Below are positions 43,301 to 50,188 of a stretch of DNA of 64,000 nt, in pieces (position 1 is the stretch's first letter; each line of letters starts with the position of its first letter). Source of the DNA: Parapontixanthobacter aurantiacus. GTDB taxonomy: Bacteria > Pseudomonadota > Alphaproteobacteria > Sphingomonadales > Sphingomonadaceae. The notes below the pieces were generated by a model, which was not told where the DNA came from, searched no databases, and was given only the letters and a program-made list of their open reading frames with translations. Both the position numbers and the translations under genes were made by a program. The stretch is taken from positions 62,001-126,000 of the forward strand of contig NZ_WTYW01000003.1 of the NCBI RefSeq assembly GCF_009827635.1, in the 5' to 3' direction.

Positions 43301-44570
43301 CACGCTGTTCTCCCTTGCAGGACAACCCGATCAGCGGCTCTCCGGCCCGATTGGCGTCGCCGCCGATTTTTCCTGCCGCGTATCGCAGCCCTGCCTGTCC
43401 GGAATCGTGCGTGGACGTAACCTTACATACGAAAACCAGACTTACGGCACGCGACTTTCCAACATGACGCTGAACGGTCGGTTCGACGATGACCGGTTGG
43501 AAATTCAGCAACTGGAGGCAACCGCAGGCGATGGATCGGTCTCAGCTTCGGGCTTCGTTTCGCTCGCAGCCGATAGTGGATATCCGATCGACATACAGGT
43601 CGACCTCGACGATGCGCGCCTTGCCCGAAGCGACGGGCTCGATGCGACTGCTACCGGCGAATTGCGATTGAGAAAGACCGCCGGCAGCATTGCCGAATTG
43701 TCCGGTCGCATCCTGCTGCCAGAGACCCGCTACGAAATCGTGCGCGAAGGGGCAGCCGAAGTTCCCGAACTGACCGGCGTCCGCTTCAAGCCGCCGCGCG
43801 GCCCTGCAAGGATCAGCGGGGACGAGGTCGCCGAGCCGCAGCCCGGCATCCTCGGACAGCTTCGCCTCGACATAGATCTTCAGGCGCCGGAACGCCTCTA
43901 CGTCTCGGGAATGGGTCTCGAATCCGAGTGGAGCGCGGATCTGAACGTGTCCGGGACCAGCTCAAACCCAAGCATGTCGGGAGAAGTGGAACTCATCCGG
44001 GGTACGCTGGGCTTTGCCGGACGTAGTTTCGAACTGGTAGAAGGACGCATTCAGTTCACGGGCGGGCAAACGATCAATCCGGTCATCGATCTGGTCGCTC
44101 AGGAAGATATCGATGACGTGACCGTCAATGTGAATGTCGGTGGTCGCGCGATGAATCCGCAAATAACCTTCTCGAGCACTCCCGGATTGCCGCAGGACGA
44201 AATCGTCTCGCGCATCCTCTTTGGAAATTCGGTCGGCAACCTGTCAGCCATCCAGGCCGTACAGCTTGCGACCTCGCTCAACTCGCTGCGCGGAAGCGGC
44301 GGAGGCCTCAATCCACTTGGTAAATTGCGTTCGGCGACTGGCGTTGATCGGCTGCGGATTTTGGGGGCGGACGAGGCGAGCGGTCGCGGGACGGCACTGG
44401 CAGCCGGGCAGTATCTGACCGACGACATCTATATCGAACTCGTGACCGACGCGCGTGGCTTCACGGCAACGCAGATCGAGGTAAGTCTGACGCCGGCCTT
44501 GTCGATCCTCAGTCAGGCGGGCGGGGCAAACGGAACGGATGTGAATGTGCGTTACCGGATCAATTACTGA
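40329..44570 (+). CDS. tamB: TamB translocation and assembly module protein
   Basis: 1413 residues, typical length. A single N-terminal membrane anchor (TIAKWVGIVLLSLVALVALLL, about 30-50) is followed by more than a thousand residues of repeating beta-strands with the rhythm of an AsmA-like hydrophobic groove. The C-terminal DUF490 domain has GMGLESEWSADLNVSGTS, ELIRGTLGFAGRSFELVEGR and RILFGNSVGNLSAIQAVQLA. It spans the periplasm and works with TamA, likely as a lipid bridge. Its overlaps with tamA and the lipoprotein gene make a three-gene unit. Confidence 0.94.
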   Translation: MVEAAEPMVEEEQERAADEPQRRSYPKTIAKWVGIVLLSLVALVALLLLGLNTGPGKRFIADQIAGLEFENGMEIDIGRIDGSIYGEMVLHDLAVSDPQGVFLTSPQIDIDWRPFAFVNNHVDIRSATAERMTLLRLPEFNETPPSDEPLLPDLDIDIGELRIDRFVVEEPVTGTRRVASLAGEAHISDGRAQVAFNGVTIGTQDSGGGDRLALVLDAVPEENQLDFDLDLQAPAGGVILALAGLEDPLSIDAGGSGDWASWNGRLNADLAGSEFARLDITARDGTFRVQGPTRVARLVEGPTAALLGPVMNIDLTATAEERRVDLAGNITSDAFRLNTNGIIDLGESAFDDFRASFVLLRPSALAENLSGSGLRGSVALTGPFATPVVDYAINANRLVMNDMGLVNFTAEGEAEINADRILIPVSARVGRITGLDSVAGGTLTNVTLAGDVAIEGPRILSDNMRINSDRIDAEVVLLADTSTGLYTGAIDGRIDNYRVESVGIFDITTDIDLQTENQGFALAGRVGVRSQQIENESVRDFLGGNAVAGADIRYGSNGLVQFRNLTLRSPQVRVTGGSGSYSPDGRIVFNADAITDQYGAVGVRLAGTIADPRASITAERPDLGIGLANLEADITGAPNGYRLDASGDTDYGPLTADVVLGTGDVLSLDINSANLGGIDFSGSLRQTPAGPFAGRLDANGRGIDGIVRLGAEGQYQQALINLRARDASLPGPAQLTIGSAIVDARIVLYDTPYVVADAELTRARLGSLDLTAARAKINYRDGSGSARIVAEGTSGVPFRIAANAQLEPELWRAALNGRVRGIEFRTESPARIVPGDAGYRLLPTTIDFGRGNIRLAGTYGDTLKLQSRLEGVDLALVNTFVPGLGINGSASGSLDFAQSSPDAFPRADARLRLRNLTRTTAASVSQSVDVNFVGKLLADGGEARAVIRRRGSVIGRMRASLNPLPPGAGPWTERLLEAPLGGGIRYNGPADTLFSLAGQPDQRLSGPIGVAADFSCRVSQPCLSGIVRGRNLTYENQTYGTRLSNMTLNGRFDDDRLEIQQLEATAGDGSVSASGFVSLAADSGYPIDIQVDLDDARLARSDGLDATATGELRLRKTAGSIAELSGRILLPETRYEIVREGAAEVPELTGVRFKPPRGPARISGDEVAEPQPGILGQLRLDIDLQAPERLYVSGMGLESEWSADLNVSGTSSNPSMSGEVELIRGTLGFAGRSFELVEGRIQFTGGQTINPVIDLVAQEDIDDVTVNVNVGGRAMNPQITFSSTPGLPQDEIVSRILFGNSVGNLSAIQAVQLATSLNSLRGSGGGLNPLGKLRSATGVDRLRILGADEASGRGTALAAGQYLTDDIYIELVTDARGFTATQIEVSLTPALSILSQAGGANGTDVNVRYRINY

Positions 44571-44782
44571 TGAGGAGATACGGGTTCGCCATTGCCGCGC
44601 CACTTCTTCTGCTCGGCGGTTGCAGCGACGAACCCGATTTCGATGAACGCTACGAGGCCGCGCGCGAGGAAATCGAGACCAAGGCGCAGTTAATCGATGC
44701 CGAACTCGAAGCGACTGAGGCACAGCCGAAAGCTACGCCAACAGAACAGCTCGCGCCTTCGCTTCCCAAGGAGAAGCGCTGA
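44570..44782 (+). CDS. Small lipoprotein (70 aa)
   Basis: The signal peptide ends in the lipobox LLGGC (Cys18). The mature part is about 50 residues, acidic and helical (DERYEAAREEIETKAQLIDA), with a Pro-containing tail. The start overlaps the tamB stop (TGATG), so it is made with tamB. The residue after Cys is Ser, which predicts outer-membrane sorting. I know no named homologue. A role in the TamAB complex is suggested only by position. Confidence 0.8.
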   Translation: MRRYGFAIAAPLLLLGGCSDEPDFDERYEAAREEIETKAQLIDAELEATEAQPKATPTEQLAPSLPKEKR

Positions 44783-44836
44783 CGAACCGGACCGGGTGCT
44801 TCCGGGGCTACATGACTTTCAGGAGCTTAGTTTCAT

Positions 44837-45106
44837 CTACTGCTGAATGTTATCGGCTGCATCCTGCGCCGCGTTGCCGACATCTTGGGCAGCTTCGCCG
44901 ACATCGTTCGCTGCTTCTGCGATAGCGTTATCCTTGGCTACCTCCGCGCCTGACATCTGCGTCAGGAAATAAACCGCCGCCCCAACGACAATCAGTGCGA
45001 TGATAAGCCACACCCATGCGCTCGAGCTGCTACGCCGTTCGACGATCGTAGTGCGCTCCACACCGTCGGCCGGTGCTTCGTGAACCGTTCTGCGTTCTTC
45101 TACCAT
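44837..45106 (-). CDS. Small single-pass membrane protein with Ala/Asp-rich tail (89 aa)
   Basis: ATG at 45106 with GAGGGA upstream. About 28 polar residues, one membrane helix (AWVWLIIALIVVGAAVYFL), then an amphipathic tail of repeating AQDVGNAAQDAADN-like units. The tail resembles CsbD- or LEA-like helical repeats, but no family is certain. It stands alone between the tam genes and a Crp/Fnr gene. Confidence 0.65.
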   Translation of the reverse strand: MVEERRTVHEAPADGVERTTIVERRSSSSAWVWLIIALIVVGAAVYFLTQMSGAEVAKDNAIAEAANDVGEAAQDVGNAAQDAADNIQQ

Positions 45107-45249
45107 GTCATTCCCTCGACTGGTTGCGACGGGCAGGCCGCCGGGCGAGCGAATGGTGCGCGCCGGACAGTGCAACCCGGCATCGGCGAACGGGTTCCGG
45201 TAATCGCTACACCGTCCTGAATAAGAACAGGCCTTTGACCGCTTCAACT

Positions 45250-46005
45250 CTACGCTTGCGAGCCACCCAGCACGCCGTCTCGCAGGATGTTTTCCGACAT
45301 ATACAGATAGCGTGGATCGAACCGCGCGAACTTGCGCAGCTTGTCCCAGTCGCTCGTATAAAGATCGCCGCGCCTGATATCGGCTATTTCGTCGGCTCGG
45401 AGTTTGGCGATCGCGCGATTGACGTGAATGGCGCTCAGGCCGCACATGTCAGCCAAATCCCTTTGCTTGAATGGCGTCCGCAGGCAGTGGATGATGCCGC
45501 AATCGTCGAGCCCGAGGCGAGAAGAAAGTTCAGTGTAGATATGGATGATGCGGCGCGGCGCGTCGAGCCGCTCCAGGATTTCGATCCATTGCCGATGGAT
45601 GCTTGCGTCGATGAGCGTGGCCAGCCAGAGCGCACGTGCGATCGGCGGCGAGGTTTGCGCGATCCGATCAATTTCGTAATGCGGCAGGGTAGCGAGCTTT
45701 ACCGGGCCGGCTGCAACTACTTCGTAGTCGAGATAAGCGAGAGTGTAATTCGGCAAGTCGATGAAGTCGCCGGGTACCGCAACTCCAACGATACAGCGCT
45801 GCTGGCCCGTCCATCTAATCTTGAAGACGAACCCTTCGACGACAAGGCAGCATCGGTTTTCATTCCCTGCCCCTGATTGAATCTTTGTCGCGTCAGGAAA
45901 TTCGAGAACCTGGTCAAAGGCCTCTTCGAGAAGATGCCAGTCCTCGTCTTGCAGTACTTCGCGACGACGTCCGGCCAGAAATTTTCCGGTCAACGGAAAG
46001 TCCAT
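45250..46005 (-). CDS. Crp/Fnr-family transcriptional regulator (251 aa)
   Basis: Effector barrel in the N-terminal half (about 30-130, with CCLVVEGFVFKIRWTG and GVAVPGDFIDLPN) and a C-terminal winged helix (TPFKQRDLADMCGLSAIHVN followed by RAIAKLRADEIADI). No iron-sulfur cysteine set. The family is close to the small Crp/Fnr proteins found in many copies in sphingomonads; ligand and targets are unknown. The ATG at 46005 is used; a TTG at 46014 is possible. Confidence 0.85.
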   Translation of the reverse strand: MDFPLTGKFLAGRRREVLQDEDWHLLEEAFDQVLEFPDATKIQSGAGNENRCCLVVEGFVFKIRWTGQQRCIVGVAVPGDFIDLPNYTLAYLDYEVVAAGPVKLATLPHYEIDRIAQTSPPIARALWLATLIDASIHRQWIEILERLDAPRRIIHIYTELSSRLGLDDCGIIHCLRTPFKQRDLADMCGLSAIHVNRAIAKLRADEIADIRRGDLYTSDWDKLRKFARFDPRYLYMSENILRDGVLGGSQA

Positions 46006-46109
46006 CAGTACCAATCCACTGCAATCATAAAGCGTGAGTCGCTAAAGCAATCGGACCGTCCGTCGTCTATAAACCTATGTTATATTAGCAGAAATTTTTC
46101 GGTTGCGCT

Positions 46110-46943
46110 TTACCGACCTTCCAGAATGCCTTCGACTTCTTCCCTCACCGATCGCAATGCGTGGCTGACAAGCGGCCGATAGGAAAGTGTTACGCCCTCC
46201 GCAGAATAACCGAGGCGCTTTGCAACATCGTGCTTATCGTCGAATGTCGTGGCAGGACGCACGTAATCTCTATTCCCGTCCCGTACTTCCATTTCGACGG
46301 CAACTTCAGGCAATTCGCAAAATCGCCACACGGCGCTCAAACATCGCTTCGGATCCTCTACGAAATCTTCGTAGCGCAACACCATGACGCGATGGAGGTA
46401 CGGCAGATCGCCGAGCATCTGTCGGTACGAATTGCACACATATTTGGTAAGCGCGGACTGCGACTTGCTCGACCACTTTTCGGTCGCAGCGGCGACGATT
46501 TGCGGGTGTCGGACCAGGATTACGAAGTTTGCGAGCGGAAACAACGCCTGCAGCAATCTGGCGTGCACGAGATTGACTGGCGATTTTTCGATCCGCCACT
46601 GATGGGATTTGTCGAACCAATGTGCCCAGTCCCGTTCGATCCGCATCTGCGTTTCGAGGGAATTGAGAAAACTGTCTTCGGTAAGATGTTCGTGAGGATT
46701 GCAGCCAAACTCGCCGGGAACGCCATGTTTGGCAGTGTGGGGAATGGCGCCCTGAAGATAGCACCCCTCGTTTTCCGGAACCGGGGCGCCCTTTATTGCA
46801 GCAATGTCGGGATGGGCGGCTATGCTTCGTGCTAGCAGGCTCGTGCCGCTGCGATGGAGCCCGCCGACGAACAAGTAACGGTGAGGCAGTTTCGCTTTAG
46901 CAGCCGACCGTCTTGTTTTCATCTCATCCCCGGCTACCGTCAT
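46110..46943 (-). CDS. Sulfotransferase family protein (277 aa)
   Basis: PAPS-dependent sulfotransferase. The 5'-phosphosulfate loop GGLHRSGTSLLARSIAAHP is at about 28-46 and the 3'-phosphate site FVILVRHPQIVAAATEKW at about 137-154, with VLRYEDFVEDP (about 188-198) as the later conserved block. The build is that of the sulfotransferase-3 type acting on sugars. AGGG seven bases upstream supports the ATG at 46943. It lies beside four sugar-transfer genes, which suggests a sulfated glycan or glycolipid. Confidence 0.82.
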   Translation of the reverse strand: MTVAGDEMKTRRSAAKAKLPHRYLFVGGLHRSGTSLLARSIAAHPDIAAIKGAPVPENEGCYLQGAIPHTAKHGVPGEFGCNPHEHLTEDSFLNSLETQMRIERDWAHWFDKSHQWRIEKSPVNLVHARLLQALFPLANFVILVRHPQIVAAATEKWSSKSQSALTKYVCNSYRQMLGDLPYLHRVMVLRYEDFVEDPKRCLSAVWRFCELPEVAVEMEVRDGNRDYVRPATTFDDKHDVAKRLGYSAEGVTLSYRPLVSHALRSVREEVEGILEGR

Positions 46944-47076
46944 TCACATCCCTACCTTTTTGCATAAAGAAGTTCGCATCGATCAATGCCACACTGAGCA
47001 CCTTATTTCCCGAATGATGGAACGGTCAGGTTTTCTCTGCGCTTCACAATAAGTTCCAGTACGAGAAAGCCCTTCC

Positions 47077-48204
47077 ATGCGTATTGCCGTATTGGCACAT
47101 ATTCGAAATCCAATATCGGAGCCGTTTAAGGGAGGGATGGAAGCGCACTGCCGTTCGTTATGCGACGGCTTGCGCCGAAAGGGACATGATGTCGTCCTCT
47201 TCGCAAGCTCCGGTTCTGAAGATCCGCACTTATTCCCGATCTGCGATTTCCCCTACGACGACGTCCTTCCCTGGGATGAGTTTCGCGGAACACCGGAACT
47301 ATACGATTATCAGGCGAAAGCGTTTGCCAATGCATGGCGAGAAATCGAGGCCGGAGACTTCGATGTAGTTCACAACAACTCGTTGTTCGTCGAAGTCATC
47401 GAATGGGCCGACCGCACCGGCTTCCCTTGCGTTACGTCGCAGCACGTTCCGCCGTTTCGATTGATGAGCGAGCAGGTCTGCGCCGCTCGCTCGCCTACTT
47501 CGCTCTTCACTGTGACCTCCCAAAGTCAGAGGCCGCTCTGGCCGGCGGATTGCCTCGACAAGATCCGTGTCGTTGCTAACGGCGTGGACTGCGCGTTCTG
47601 GAAGCCTGCAAGCGAAGTCGGTAACCACTTCGTTTGGGCCGGCAGGATTACGCCGAACAAAGGGTTGGCCGAAGCAGTGGCCGCCGCCGGAGAAGCGAAT
47701 GCGCAGTTACGCATCTTCGGCCCGATCGAGGACAAAACTTACTACAACACCATGATCGCACCGAACCTGACCGACGCAATCGCCTATTGCGGTCATCGGG
47801 ACCGGGATTTGCTCGCTCGAGAATTCGCGCGCGCGAAGGGCATGCTCCTGACGCCGATGTGGGACGAACCATTCGGGCTCGTCGCGGCGGAAGCGCTCGC
47901 TTGCGGGACGCCCGTCATTGCTTTCGATCGCGGTGCCATGCGAGAAGTCGTCGCATCCTGCGGCACTGTCGTACCCCGCGGCGATGTCGGCGCGATGGCT
48001 CGGGCTATGGCTTCGATCGAAACGATCTCACGTCAGGAGTGTCGCCGTCATGCGGAGCGACACCTTTCGATCGACGCGATGATCGAAGGCTACGAGGACT
48101 GCTACGCTTCGGTTTTCTCGGGCAAACGGGTCGATCGTTCCGCCGAAGCAAAAGCGTCGGCCTCGCGTTCGAGCGTTTCCAGCACGGCGGAACTGCTCGC
48201 GTAA
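47077..48204 (+). CDS. GT4-family glycosyltransferase (375 aa)
   Basis: Rossmann start MRIAVLAHIRNPISEPFKGG with the family's GGME pattern, FDVVHNNSLF, donor-side VWAGRITPNKGLAEAV, and the E-x7-E box in WDEPFGLVAAEALACGTPVI. The pattern IRNPI-EP-KGGMEAH is close to glycosyltransferases for glycosylated small sugars in sphingomonads and cyanobacteria. Its last 103 bases overlap the tail of the convergent GT2 gene. Confidence 0.88.
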   Translation: MRIAVLAHIRNPISEPFKGGMEAHCRSLCDGLRRKGHDVVLFASSGSEDPHLFPICDFPYDDVLPWDEFRGTPELYDYQAKAFANAWREIEAGDFDVVHNNSLFVEVIEWADRTGFPCVTSQHVPPFRLMSEQVCAARSPTSLFTVTSQSQRPLWPADCLDKIRVVANGVDCAFWKPASEVGNHFVWAGRITPNKGLAEAVAAAGEANAQLRIFGPIEDKTYYNTMIAPNLTDAIAYCGHRDRDLLAREFARAKGMLLTPMWDEPFGLVAAEALACGTPVIAFDRGAMREVVASCGTVVPRGDVGAMARAMASIETISRQECRRHAERHLSIDAMIEGYEDCYASVFSGKRVDRSAEAKASASRSSVSSTAELLA

Positions 48205-49049
48205 GGTTCGTGCTCCTGCTGGCGGGTGAGTTGCAGATGCGCGGGCGTTGGGTCGCGCAATTTTATCCAGTCGTCGCCGTCCCTGTCGATCAAGCCCATC
48301 AGGCGAAACGCACGCAGCCAATGCTGCATGGTCGGCTCGCCCCACTTCTCCTGAAATACCTTCGTATTGGCAAGGATGCTGTCGAGATGATGGACGGGGG
48401 GCATATGATGCGGATGATATTGATGAAACGCCTTTGCCCCTCTTACCCACCATAGGTCGGTCCCGGCCTCCCAGAGCATGCGTCCGAAATCCGTGTCTTC
48501 TCCGCCATAGCCCCGATAACGCTCGTCGAAGCCGCCAAGTGACGTGAAGACAGCTTTCGGTAATGCGAAATTGAGCGACCAGAAGCACCGGTAGTCGCTG
48601 CACGCGCCAATCGGACCCGCCGGCGGCCCCGGACGCTCCGAATGACGAACCGCGACGCGTTCGAAGAGGTCGAAGTCCAGACAGCTTCCTGCTATCCCTT
48701 TCGGAAGATAGCCGACTTCACCCATCAGCAGCCCTCCCGCCGTGGATGCACCGCGCCGGTAATCCGCTACCAGCGACGGGCTCGGGATGCAGTCGATGTC
48801 GAGGAAGATCAGAAGTTCGCCCGAAGCTTGCGACCCTGCTGCATTGCGGGCAGCGGCAAGCGGCATGTCGCTTCCTTCGAGTAGGATCTGACGAACGGGA
48901 AATTCCGTCTGAGGCACGTCGTATCGCTCGTCCTGCATCACACCGATGACGAGTTCGTGCGGCTGCTCGGTTTGCGCTTGGAGCCCTCGCACCAGATTGC
49001 GCAGATGGTCCGCTCTACCGTGACCGAGCGTACAAACTGAAATCTTCAA
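48102..49049 (-). CDS. GT2-family glycosyltransferase (315 aa)
   Basis: Inverting GT-A enzyme. The donor region has KISVCTLGHGRADHLRNLVR, the DXD-like LIFLDIDCIPSPSLV, and the acceptor-side GGFDERYRGYGGEDTDFGRM, a strong match to the galactosyltransferase-type C-domain. The TTG start overlaps the stop of the next gene (TTGA), so it is the last cistron of the sucrose-phosphate-synthase operon. The final about 35 residues lie in the overlap with the convergent GT4 gene and may be non-essential. Confidence 0.85.
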   Translation of the reverse strand: MKISVCTLGHGRADHLRNLVRGLQAQTEQPHELVIGVMQDERYDVPQTEFPVRQILLEGSDMPLAAARNAAGSQASGELLIFLDIDCIPSPSLVADYRRGASTAGGLLMGEVGYLPKGIAGSCLDFDLFERVAVRHSERPGPPAGPIGACSDYRCFWSLNFALPKAVFTSLGGFDERYRGYGGEDTDFGRMLWEAGTDLWWVRGAKAFHQYHPHHMPPVHHLDSILANTKVFQEKWGEPTMQHWLRAFRLMGLIDRDGDDWIKLRDPTPAHLQLTRQQEHEPYASSSAVLETLEREADAFASAERSTRLPEKTEA

Positions 49050-50188
49050 CCGACGACCTCCAGTCGTTCCATGCCCGGTCGGGAAGAGGTATCTCCCCTG
49101 AGGGCAAGACCGTTCAACCACTCGGCGGCATGCGAGGCGGCATTTTCGTCGATGATGACCGGTCGATGTTTCAATTCGAGCGAACGGGCCCTGACCCACA
49201 GACCTGTCCAGGCGCCGCGGTGCGACGGCCAGGTCCGCGATACTGCAGCCAGTCCTTCACGCTCTAGAACCTCAGCCTTGCATTGTTGCTCGTCGAAATA
49301 ACGCCATTCGGGAACGACGATCCACGGTTTGCGGGCGGCAAGTATCTCATGCACCGTCGTATTCCCGCACGAGGACACGATCCGGTCGGCAGCCGCTATC
49401 CACTCGCGGGGGTTATCGACCCAGCCTTTATGTTCGAGGTTGACCGGGGGCGTCTCGTGCCACTCGCTCGTAACCTTGCCGATGGTGAACCATCGAGTTT
49501 CCGGTTCGCCTCTCGCACCGAGCGTCAATGGGGCCGTCGGCAAGCCGCTTCCGCCCCCTCCGCCAATGACGACCACGACATCTTCGTGGGTAGGAATATC
49601 CAACCGCCTGCGCGCTTCGTCGCGTGAAGGCAGGTTCGCTACATCTAGTCCCACACCGGCAGCATGGAAGGTCTTACGCAGCATCCAGTCCGGCCTGTCT
49701 GACTGTTCAAGCGATCGATGATAAGGCGCCAGCAGTCCGATGGCCGCCTCATAACTTGCCATATGCCCCGCATCCCCGCGCTCGCCATGTTGCAGAACCG
49801 CGACGTGAGGCACCGAACAGAGCCTGGCGAATTGTCCGAGCTCAGCAGAGACATCCGTTACGAAGAGGCTGGGCTTCGCTTCGTCGAACCACCCAGCGAG
49901 AATTGCCATGGCGCTGCGAATGCTCGGCCATCCACATGGCGCGCAATGCATCGTTTCGGGCGTCGACAGATCAGCGAGGCGATCGTTCTCATCTCCCGTT
50001 GGCTCGAAGAGCGACGGTATGAGCGTCAGTTCTATGCGCTCGTCCAGAGCCGGAAAGATGTCGGTCCGAGCAGAGAAGAGCGTTACCGGCCTGCGCGATA
50101 CGAGTTCGTTGGCGATGGCGGCAGCGCGTTCCGCATGGCCCCGCCCCTGATGATGGACGAAATATCCGACGGGTCCGGCCACGCTCAC
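49046..50188 (-). CDS. MurG-like (GT28/GT1-type) glycosyltransferase (380 aa)
   Basis: GT-B enzyme starting with GTG. The N-domain has VGYFVHHQGRGHAERAAAIA, typical of MurG/diglucosyl-diacylglycerol synthase-like enzymes, and the C-domain has VVVIGGGGGSGLPTA, ADRIVSSCGNTTVHEILAAR and PEWRYFDEQQCKAE, the usual sugar-nucleotide loop. Start overlaps the sucrose-phosphate synthase stop (GTGA). Substrate unknown; the neighbours suggest that it extends a sucrose-like or glycosyl-glycerate acceptor. Confidence 0.83.
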   Translation of the reverse strand: MSVAGPVGYFVHHQGRGHAERAAAIANELVSRRPVTLFSARTDIFPALDERIELTLIPSLFEPTGDENDRLADLSTPETMHCAPCGWPSIRSAMAILAGWFDEAKPSLFVTDVSAELGQFARLCSVPHVAVLQHGERGDAGHMASYEAAIGLLAPYHRSLEQSDRPDWMLRKTFHAAGVGLDVANLPSRDEARRRLDIPTHEDVVVVIGGGGGSGLPTAPLTLGARGEPETRWFTIGKVTSEWHETPPVNLEHKGWVDNPREWIAAADRIVSSCGNTTVHEILAARKPWIVVPEWRYFDEQQCKAEVLEREGLAAVSRTWPSHRGAWTGLWVRARSLELKHRPVIIDENAASHAAEWLNGLALRGDTSSRPGMERLEVVG

